From Glandiceps talaboti (Eukaryota > Hemichordata > Enteropneusta > Spengelidae), in assembly GCF_964340395.1 (NCBI RefSeq), contig NC_135549.1, forward strand, positions 7,063,001 through 7,077,500: a stretch of 14,500 nt of DNA. Reading direction: 5' to 3'. Numbering within the stretch: the stretch's first letter is position 1; every line of letters begins with the position of its first letter. The position numbers and the translations under genes were made by a program. The notes under the pieces were generated by a model. The model did not search any database, was not told where the DNA came from, and worked only from the letters and a program-made list of their open reading frames with translations. Of this stretch, positions 1-11,214 are shown in pieces.

Positions 1-445
1 GTATGCAAGCAGGACTACTATCACAGCAGAGTACCATCTAATTTGGATGAAGAATTATTTAAGTTTGAGCGTATCATACACCACTTTTTAAAATTTGATG
101 TAGACACTGGACGTACGTACTCTACGAAAAGACACAGCGAGAGAGGGGTGAAAAAGGAGACACGAGAAACATCAGTGGAAAGTCACCGAAAACACTGGAC
201 ACCGCGTAGTAGACGTCTACTGACTGCTAGAGCGCTCTCTTCAACGTTGAAAGCGGCATTTGAGAGTTAATGTCAACAATTTACTCTGTTCGACAGACCA
301 GAAGTTAGCGTGTCTTAGACACCACACGAAAGCGCTATGTGTTGTCGTTGTAGTAAGTAAACACTTTTGTTATTATATTTTAACAATGCTGAAATCTCAG
401 GCAGTGTAATAGTGTATCTGAGCTGTTATCTAGTAAATCGTATAC
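1..445. other. left-edge intron sequence with a plus-strand open frame of unknown meaning
   Basis: On the minus strand this is the intron after exon 12; I find no further DH exon. On the plus strand one frame is open from base 1 to the stop at 268-270. Its first 30-odd residues (SNLDEELFKFERIIHHFLKF) look protein-like, and the rest is Arg/Ser/Thr-rich and looks like chance sequence. A possible donor, GGAC|GTACGT, lies near 110. I do not recognise the protein; it could be an exon of a nested plus-strand gene, a transposon remnant or chance. Confidence 0.2.
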
Positions 446-541
446 CTGACAAAGTTCGTCCAGATTAGCGAACAATTTCGACGGTTCCACGAACATCAAA
501 TGTCCCTCGACCTGAACATCTTTCAGAGGTTCCAAAAATGC
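446..541 (-). CDS. PLEKHG7: RhoGEF exon 12, DH domain continued
   Basis: A 96-nt phase 0-0 exon encoding AFLEPLKDVQVEGHLMFVEP, then SKLFANLDELCQ. This is the second part of a DH domain: the FL.PL helix, then the segment where most DH domains have LF.N...L (here LFANLDEL). The acceptor is gttttgcttttcag and the donor is CAG|GTATAC. The frame follows directly on exon 11. The remaining DH helices, including conserved regions 2 and 3, are not present in 1-445 and must lie beyond the left edge. Confidence 0.92.
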
Positions 542-3500
542 CTGAAAAGCAAAACAAAAGCAAAATTCATTAATTGAGGATTGACATTGGAGCCGTGATT
601 AATATTCAGCATTCACCAGTTCATAATTGCTTTGTAAACTATTTGATAGTGTCTAACAACAATTCTTTTAGAATTGAAACCCATTTTTGTTGTTATATTA
701 TTTTACTAAAAGCCTTTGTCCAACAGTTTTAGGTTTTCAGACCCTTTGTTATCATTGTGTCTATTTGTATTATCTTTTTTTTTATCTAATGTATGATTGA
801 CAGGTCAGTGTGTGAGCTGTACAATACGTCAAATGTCATTAGGCGTTGAAACTTGTCATTTCTAAAGGTCCAAAGACTACTACCCGGTATCATTTAACAT
901 TATACTAACACCGTGTGTGAACACATTGCTGTCAACACAATAAGCGTGCCAGAAAATGTTATATATATGTACATGTACTAGCAAGCTTATACACATTTTA
1001 ATATAAATACTGCAACAGTTGTTCGCTGTGAACTTTGACCTCACATGACGTCAGCGTTGAGTATAAAAATTGCTGAACTGCCTGAAACAGAACGTCGTTC
1101 AGCTCGCCAAAATCGTAGTAATCATCTGGCCCACTACAGGCTTTACTAACAATAGTATATTTTAGTTACCGTCTTTCTCGACAAGGATCTAAGTATTAAT
1201 ATTGTTACATTTTAATACTGTCACGGGTGTGAATTACCCTTTAATCAAATAATTTTGATTATTTTTTCGTAAAACACCGAAAAAAAGTATTAGTGGATCG
1301 AGTATAATTGTAGCGCGTGCAAAGAAATGTAGCAAGACTTTTGTCGTACCAGATGGTGAAATAACTGTGTTACGTTGCTAAGATATTTCATTTGTCGACT
1401 CAGACAAGGTTCTGTTTCAGGTTAAACTGGCTTCCATTGTATACTAGTTCAATATAAGTGTTATTACACGTAACACAACAACAGCAAATAATAACATGTT
1501 ATGTTATGAATAGACACCGTCGTGGGAACGACCTGATATTTGTGGTCGAAAAGATTTCGGACATTCCTTTTTCACGTGATCTGTTCGCCCCCAAAAAATG
1601 AGATTGCTTTACATGGTACGCTGCAAGTAAACCCCTACAATGTTTGATACAAAATTGTTCAAAGAATAATTAACAATAGTTAGTATTAACAGTTAACAAT
1701 ATTACTATTTAAAAGTTGACGATGGTGCCACATTAAATAATTTAAAATGCTTACATTTCTTAGCACCATTAGGTGGTCGAGTAGATATACACATTCGCCT
1801 TGTAAAATTTCCCAAACCGCTTCTCGGCGTTTGCTTTCCGTGTCTGTTAGCGGAACATTAGATTTTTCCGGTCCAACAAACTCCCGCCAATTTTTAGCCT
1901 AGATAACAAAAAACGAAATTGGGTACAAATTAAACAAAATGTCGTGAACAACTCCTTAAATTTCACAACCTTTAAAGATTACATCTTGTAAATTTTATGA
2001 CTTACCGATTTTGAATATCAAACATAAATATTAGAAAGGGAGTTGGCGCGACATATGAAATACTAGTAATCCTGTACCAGTAAAATGTATTATTCATATA
2101 TCCAAAACGGACCTTGGGGTTGGGTTGTATCAGAAAAAAAATACTGAAATTAGATTACGAAGACTGCCAAGCTGTGTGTAAAAATGACTATTGGAAGTGT
2201 TCAGTAGATTTTCCCCTCCCTTATTCGCAATTTCATATATGTTTGAATAACACATGTAAATCACCCCACTGGCTTTTCTCTGAAAGCAACAGTTCAAAAT
2301 GCACACAAATTCGTTAGGTTTGTCGTTGGGATAGACAAGTGGTCATAGCAGACGATGTTTAATGGCTCACCTTATACTTGGAGAAATCAAAATCATCAAT
2401 TTCTTTAACTTTGATGTTGTTTAACACTTGACTTAAATCTTCTAGTGATGATGTTCTGTCTTTATCCTTGTCCTTCTCTTTCTGTGAAAAGACAAAAAAG
2501 GAATAAAGTTTGTTTATAAATACATGTACTATCACAAACGATTGGAATAGACCAATGACGTGCCTACAAACTCTTGCCATTTTGTTTTCGCGAAGTTTAG
2601 GTATACTTTCAAATACTATTATCTAAGTTCGCAAACTGTTGTCAAATGACAAAATTCCCCTGTAAATAAACACATGTAATAAAAAGATTTTCTTTCTAAT
2701 TCTAAAAGTTAGCTAGTGGTAGAAGTTAAAGTGGAATGAGAATGAGAATGCTCCATACTCTCTCACCTTTGACCGACGCAATGTCCACGTTGAACGGGCT
2801 GGTTTCTTGCCTTCTGTAAATGAAACATAAACGCCTGTTTGACGAACAATGTGATCACTGGTTTGACCTCTGTATACAGGTCGAGTCTAAGGTTGTCGAC
2901 GACATAGTTGGTCGAAGCCAAGAGACTAGTCTTGGTCACTATATCACAAATTACCGTTTAGCTTGTGATTGTGACCATGGCAAGTCTGGGCTAAGTTGGT
3001 CAAGGAACTGCCACCTACAACTAGAGATATCAACAGGGTAGACTGGACTGGGGTTGAATAACACGATGGGATCTGACAAATACAACAATCTCCTAAATCC
3101 ATCAAATAATTGTGCAGCTTTACTTGCGTGTTTGCACAATTATGCAGGCTTTTTTTCGCAATATTAAAAAGCGGTGGATTTGAGCTCTTTTTTTTAGTAG
3201 CAGTGTGATTTCGTTCATGATTTCTGTTAGCACAATTTCAAAGCATTGGGGTGGCATGAATTGTGTGGCATACGATAGCGGACGGTACACCAGGATGACA
3301 AAATTTGGCGGGATCTTACGACGTCAGGACGAGAAATGATTACCGTTCCTTACCCTCTGCACTGTCTGTTAAGGACTGGTACGAATCGTATAACTCTGTT
3401 TTGCCTTGTAAATAATCTGAAAGATGAGTAAAAGGCTTTTCCCTAAAAAAATAATCTCCACTCGCTGACTAAACTACTTTAATTTAACAAACTCAAAACA

Positions 3501-6500
3501 AAATTTAAGTCTTCAAAACACTACAACCAACCATCACCTATTACGTCACTGCAAAGTCGTTTTAAGAAATCACACTAGTTTTACGAAAAAATCCACGAAA
3601 TAAGGAGAAAGATTACACGAACGAGAATTCTGTAACTACTTGTAGAAACTACAAAGTATATACTATAAATTATTGAGAGGAAATGTCAAGACATCAAAAC
3701 CAAGAAAGGACCCTGGAACCATGTTTCAGACTGAACCTGTCCGATAATTTTACAAGTTATGACAAAATGATGTTGATGCAGTTTTCCGCTTACCCTTTTT
3801 CATGAATAATTCTTAAAACGTAAAGTTTTAACGGTACTCGTTGAAATTAAAGGCCATATCATTAGTTGGTCAACCTGAAACTGAGAATCTATCGCTAAAG
3901 TTAGCTTTCGATGTCTCTGTCTCTCTCTTTTGGCTGCACTCATCACTGCGTTTTGCCTTGTAATAATACAGTAAGGATGGTATTGCATCTTCACTAGTGT
4001 ATTAAATGACGTTGTTGTTTGCAGGCAACTAGTACTTGAAACTACATTAAACCACCTGATCTCAATTAGGCCTACATCTATAATGTTTTCACTTTCCTTC
4101 CAAAGTCCGAGAAAAGTGCTATAGATTCGAACATATAGCCGCATAAAACTCGCAGAAACCAAAATGTAGTGGATTAAATAAAGTATTCATCTAAATCAAT
4201 GATTCCTCTTGTTTTATTTTTTTTAAAATTTGACAGAGTCCTTTCGTTGATTAGATAGATAATAAACAAAGACAAGTTACACCCATAACCACTTTAGAAA
4301 TACACTCATGGTGTTAATCTGAAAGAATTCTTGTACTACGTGCACTCTCTAAGAAACCATGTCTGCTATGTTAATGCACAGTGATGATTTACAGTTATAG
4401 CATGAATTAGCTAGATTGCACCGTTAAATGTTAGTATATATGACTGTAATATATATTGAGATATGACCAGAGTCGAGTGAAACAGGGAGGGGGCACCCAA
4501 GTTCGTGTTAAATTCACCAAAACTTTCTAGATTAGCACAAATTCAATGTTTAAACGAGTTTTGATAGGGGTACCTCACTCAAACTTCTGATCGGAATGTT
4601 ATAAATTTAGGAAGCGATCAGCGCATGCTTGGACGAGTGTATTAACTTGACACACGCATGCGTGGATTCGCGTGATTTACCTGAAAAATATCCAGCAGTG
4701 AGCCCTTCATATGAAAGAAGGATAGGAAAAATGGAGTTGTTACTGAGTAGCCACCTTCAACACTGGCACCCAAAAACTGACACAACTTTGACGTCGGTTT
4801 CAATAGTAATAGCTCATGACGTCATCGACAATGCATACTAGTATTTCCTCAAAAGCATGGTAAATATACAAACACAATGGATGGGTGATAACGAATGGCA
4901 AAGTGGTGACTTTTTGAAGTTTGCTTTGTTGAAGAATATAAATAAACAATGAAATCCTTTTTCTTGATATGATTTCATAAGTTACTACATGTTCAGCTGT
5001 TTGTGTGAAGACAGTCGTCCTGCTGCATTATATTGTCACTTCTTTGAAATACTTCCACTGGTTTAATATTCAGACCATATACTCACTTGCCAGGACCTGA
5101 CTTGTACCACTCTCAAGTCCAGGAATCGGAACGCCATCAACCACATGTAGATCACCGGGTGAAATGTTGAGTGATGGTAAACTAACAATGTGAGCACTGG
5201 GACGACGATTCTCAATTCTGTAAATATATATGAAATGCAAGATGGACCAATTATATGGACATGTATTATCGTCATTCGTGCTTTCAAATCCTACAACTCA
5301 GTTACATGTAAATCCTTCGTATTGTTGTAAGTATTAAGCATTTTAGAAATCCTGCACCTTGACCCTTGACCCTTGACTGTGATCACTAATAGCGCGTTGT
5401 CATATTCAAATTCTTAATAGCAAATATGATGTGATTTTCGTTAATGAAAGGTATACTAGTAAGACGCCCTCGGACGGTGATCTGATAGGTTATCCAACAT
5501 TACATTTTTTGGGTAATTGTATTCCATTTTCGATTGCTAAATTAGGTTATTGTAAAAGTGCCATTTGCTTTAATTTTGTTGATGTGTAAGTACTACGTCA
5601 TTCTTACCCTGGTCTTTCATCTCCTTCGTCTTGTATGGAATCCTATTTCAATAAAATATAATAACATGTTAAAGTATTGAATTGCTGTGACAGTGTTCAA
5701 ATTGCGTAATTTATCATTGTTATCACACTACGTCATCCTACCTAGAATTTATGATTTTCTTTAAAAAGTGTTGATTTAGTACAGACGACAACTAGATTAC
5801 TAATATCACTAAAATAGCTAAATAAATACCTTATTCATAATGGTTGTGATGACAATGTAAATGAGGCCACTAATGAAATCTGGGACGTGTTACTGATAGT
5901 CGCATTGACACGTTTATTGTATGAACAAATAACAGCACATCGACATATCGTGGTGTATTAATAGGCCATTAATAATAATGCAAGTCTATATGTTTGAAAT
6001 GTAAGGAAGGTGATGCGAGGAATAGTTCGAAGACTTTCCAGTGTCATTGATATAGTACTAGTAGCATGTATATCTATAATATATAAGCTTATATACATAT
6101 ATCTTTAAACTGAGAGAAGGTGAAAATGTGGAAAAAAACCATGGTATTCTCTGGATTTTCAAATGTAAGCCCGGGAGGTGGAAAAATGAAAGACAATGCA
6201 ATGTGTTATTGATTGACCCTACAGTATTCCTCGTGTGACATCGACAATACCTGAACTTGTAACGTGTTACGTAATGTCTCTGACGTCATCGCTCCACGTC
6301 TTCGTCGAAATGCCGATGGCGGTGGACGCAAGTCATCTTCTTCGTCTGTCGGATTATCTGAACCCGAGGAACATTTCACCTGAAATCGGAAACAACAATT
6401 ATAGCTTTTTATCGACGCCTGAAAAAAGTCTAAATGTATTGGCACACCCCCAGAAACAAAAACACTCCCTCCCTAATCCAAAACATCCAAAAACTATTGC

Positions 6501-9500
6501 AATAAATATAATACATGAAATGTAAGTGATATAATAACATGACCTGAAACAGTCTACATATCATCAAGATACAAAAATCAATAGTTTTGGTGGGAATGAA
6601 AATATTAGAGCATGTCCCGACAACGATGATTTAAAGCAGTCTTTTATGTTCAAAAATAACTTTCTGCCTGTCGTTTAGAATTTATTCTGTCGACTGACAC
6701 AATTTATCTATGTGGTGTACAACCCGAGGTTCTCACAACGTCAGACTGAACGATCCAAGTATCGTGGGACAAATCTACAACTAATCAGGCATAAAATAAC
6801 CCAACGTCTTCGCATCTTCTTTAGTCGAAATGGAAATTGAAACCACCTCGTGGGATGTGTGAGGCAGATCGAAAGAAAGAAATCGATTATATATGTTACA
6901 GGTGAAATACAGACAAAAGCGGAGAGGGGTCAAACGAAGTGTATTTGTTTACAGGCAAATTGTGGTCTATTTGACGTGATAGAACACCTGTCGTGCTGGG
7001 CTATTGCGAATCAAAATGATATCGAAACGGGGTTAGATTAAAAAAACAAAATCACAAAAGATGCCCCAGAAATCCAGAAAAATCGCTTGTATATGGAATG
7101 AAAGGTTTTGGTTACATTATCAAATAATCAATTTCTAATCCAAGTCAAACATGTCACTATAGGATTACAGTTCTACACAAACATTACATCAACCTTACCT
7201 AGTATTTATTTCTAGGGTAAAAAATCAGCCAAACGACTGATGAACGTGTTTTCATTACTAAATTTGACAGGAAAGTCCAGCTGCAGGCACTAGATTACAT
7301 CACTGTCACTGATAGTCGTTTGAACAGTGTGTAGACGGGAGTTGATTTTAGAGGAAATTGGCGCGTAGTGTTTCTTTACCTGAGCGTGTCAACTTAATTC
7401 ACCACCGTCTGGGATTATATAGTTCAACATTTAACCTTTAACCTTTACTGTATAATTATTTTTAGATTCGTTTGTAATCCATAATTCTACATCTTCATTA
7501 ATCACTAAACAGGTTTTGATCAATTGTTTGTCATCTTTTTACCCTGGTGAATAACCTCGTTATCACATTTTAGAATATCATTCCCCACAATTTGAAGTCG
7601 ACTTTATGATACCAGTTCATCTGCTGGTAAACACCGATGGCAAATTAGAGCTAAGGCGGGAACATTTTTTGAAGAACTGAAGAAATTTTGATTTTTTGTT
7701 TTTCACTAGTCCAGTAGAAATAAAGTTTGTGGATATAATTGCGCGATTTGGTCTTTACTTTAATTGCTCCACTGTCATTGTAAATGGATCACTTTACATA
7801 AAATGAGAACAGACAGGGATCTCTATATCCCATTATATCAGTACACTTATCAAAACTATATCCACCATTAAAAAACACCTACAGCATGTAAATTTGTGCA
7901 GTGACTGTACTATGTGATTGAGGATTTTTATATACCCAATTCACTAAAACGTCAAGCAGCGTATCGTAGCGGTGTTGATTAATTTCAATTTATATGACAT
8001 ATTCACGTTAGCTCACCTGCCAGTACATCACCATGTCTTCATCGGTCATAGTAAACACATTTGATGCGTAAAAAGGTGCATATAACTATAAAGAGCAAAA
8101 CGGGCTCTGATGTACATGTTTATGGGGGGGGGGGGAGATTGTTATATATAAGCCTGGACTGTTTTAATCTTTAACAAAACAACAAAAACAACACAAAAGT
8201 AATCTTTCGTATATTGGTTTATTTTTAGCAAGGACTGTGCATGACTAGATGAAAATGTGTTTGTTCGTTGCCATGGAAACGGTACGTGTTTCTAGTGTCC
8301 ACTTACATTATTTCCTCTTTGCCGTTGGATTTCATCTCTCCTACATAACAGTATTTTAAAAGCTTACTGTTTATTTCTCTAATGACGAAGCAATGACGAG
8401 CTCATTACGACTAGTAAACGTCAAACAACATACAAGACGTTTTTATTACATTGTAATTGTTTGCTTGACATTCCACTTGGATAGATACAGTGAAATGACT
8501 ACATGAGACCCTGTACATGTTATTAATATCAACCCGATGCCACAAATATTGTACTGTACATACAAACAATAAACAAATTGAAATCTCTTCGATTTCTGTA
8601 AAGGTTTTATCTCGAAAAATGTACTTTCCCGTAGCTTTAGACACATTTCAACCTTTTTTCCGTCTAAATTCAGAGAAAAGTTTAGTCACGATTTAAGATA
8701 TATTGATCTTTCTTATCCCAGGTTCTCACATTGGCGTTATCTTATCAGTGTAGCCATGAGCCAACTTTTTCTATAGCTCTGCTAAACAATTTGTTTTTTA
8801 ACACCTACATTTTAATCCTTTTATCTAAGTGGGCCTTATATCTAACTGAACAGTTTCATAAAATGGTTCCACAGTTACAGCTAGTGCAGATTTGAGGGCC
8901 GAGTCTGATTTGGATTAATTCAGGGATGAGTCATACCTTAACTACAAATATTATTATCAAATGATTTCAAGTCAATTTATAAGTTCCAGGATGACGAATC
9001 ACTTAATAAATCCCTGTCATGTGTCTTTCCCTCGTACTAACACGATTGTGTTAATGCCATATCCCGTCCACGGTGATACCTTCTCAAATATTGCTTCACA
9101 ACTTTGGAATTCTCTGCTAACTGACGTTCGACATCCATGGAAATTTTAAGAGCAAACTTTTAACGTATTTGTTCAGTAAAGTTTACCTGATCGATTAATC
9201 CTGTGACGTCGTCGTAGATCAGAGTTTTCTTTGGATCCTGATAATGTACGCATATAGTTTGCCATTTGATTGATCGGTACGGTGACTTTATAGAGTATTT
9301 GAATAGGCAATGTCTACGATCATCAGTGTTTGTTTTTATCAGTTGTTTTCAATTTGTAACATCGCTATTATTCTAGTTCACATATCTCTTAAAGGAGGCA
9401 ATGCTTTTGCACATATCAAGAAATGACTAAGAGGAAACTTCATAATCAATTTCTATCTACATTTAGCATGTACAATGTACAATGGTACATACATTCGTTT

Positions 9501-10997
9501 CACTTTAAAACACCTACTTCGTTCTATATAAAACTCTTCACAAATACGCAATACATACAATTTATCTATACTCTGCACCGTTGATTTACTCGACTACAAA
9601 AATGTCTTGGCATTCGAAAGTAAACAACTGTTTGTTCAAACAGAGGTATCTTTCACACGTATCCTAGAAAAATCTGCTTACGTCATCAATGTAGATAATG
9701 TATTTTTAATGGTTTTCTCATATCAGGTATTATCATAACATGTATTACTTTTGTCAATATTACCAGGGGGCTGTATTCATGTGTCCTTTAACTCTCCTTG
9801 AAATTAACTTTGAAATCGACAGACCTGACGTGAGGTATATCCATTTAAAATGACGACAGTCCTTATACACTGTGCATCTTTACAGATAACGCAACTCAGC
9901 TAAATTACTTCGGGAGACTTTCTCATTAATAACAAAATATCATGCTGTTATATAGTCATTCATCAAATTATATCTGGTGAAATATCCAGCTTGTGACCAG
10001 GACATTGTGAAAAGTTTGACCAATGACGTCATTATGGGCGATAGGTTGCCAACAAGTCGTGCGTTGGTAAATGTATTCCCCAAAGCACACCTGACAACGG
10101 AATTTCAGTTATCGCTCATGAAAAATAAGTTCAGAGTAACAAAATAATGATAATCAATCTTATAAGTATAGTAATGCTATGTTTGAACTTACCATGTTGT
10201 CTTTGTAATACGATGTCCTAGTTTGTAAAGTTTCTGGCAGGGGAACAGTTAACGAGCTGGTTTCACTGACGAGTGATTCTTGCGAACCTACAGGCAGATT
10301 GTAATGCATGGTATCATTACAACTATAGTGCGTTACTTGAATCCGAATTAATCGTGTGATGGACATCTCCCAATGACTAGGGCTTACTCGTATTTCATCC
10401 AACCATCTGTTTGTGGCACGTAACATAGTCACAGTATCTCTCGAACAATTTTAGTTTTTATAATCATCATTGCAACATGTTTAAATACCAACGGCAATAT
10501 TAGGTTTTAGTAAATTATTGCAAACTAACGAACATTATCAAAAAAACAGGTATATAATGCAAATTAACATGTTTACGTTGAAGAAAATACATCTGTTGTT
10601 ATGTATTTGTTTAAGATATGTAGAACAGAAAGCATCAAGCATAGTTGAAGAATAGATGGTTTTGACGCTAGGAACAAAATCAATAATTTGACCTTGTGAT
10701 CTAACCTTAGGGAAAGAATCAAGTCGAGGCTATACATGTTTATCTTGATATGTTGTACTATCATGGCTGGAGAGTGTGGTGGTTGATAGTGATGGAAAGA
10801 ACTGTACTTCATCATATCTTGGATAGATACTTGTAGTACAAGTCAGAAACATTACTGCTGACAATGCTAGTTTCAAAATATTGCAACGATATAAGATTTC
10901 TTTGAATAGGGAGATGAACTTGACAGTTGACCTCAAATATGAAAGTCAAAGAAAATGGTAAACAGTACCAACAGTTTAAACCATTCATTTATGTCTC

Positions 10998-11062
<65 letters not shown>

Positions 11063-11159
11063 GGCAGGCAGGCAGGCAGGCAGGCAGACAGACAGACAGA
11101 CAGACAGACAGACACAGGCAGGCAGGCAGGCAGGCAGACAGACAGACAGACAGACAGAC

Positions 11160-11214
<55 letters not shown>

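Larger units (their letters stand above)
8086..9186 (-). other. intron between exons 3 and 4
   Basis: 1101 nt. It contains the G12 run, the candidate 34-nt cassette and the LINE tail, each listed separately. The overlapping minus-strand frames at 8411-8646 carry no recognisable domain. Confidence 0.7.

Noticed and set aside
2114-2317. Cys-rich 67-aa plus-strand frame that could suggest a small secreted protein
   Set aside because: No signal peptide or regular Cys spacing, and it lies within an intron of the RhoGEF.
3800-4162. Longest open frame in the window (120 aa, minus strand)
   Set aside because: It lies inside the exon 7-8 intron, has no domain, signal peptide or biased codon use, and does not join neighbouring exons.
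7190-7215. 13-nt exon-like segment with a donor AG|GTAAGG
   Set aside because: It reads a stop in the required phases and does not preserve the frame.
7375-7420. Exon-like segment (acceptor ATCCCAG, donor CAG|GTAAAG)
   Set aside because: In the only phase that fits exons 4 and 5 it contains TGA, and its 29-nt length breaks the frame.
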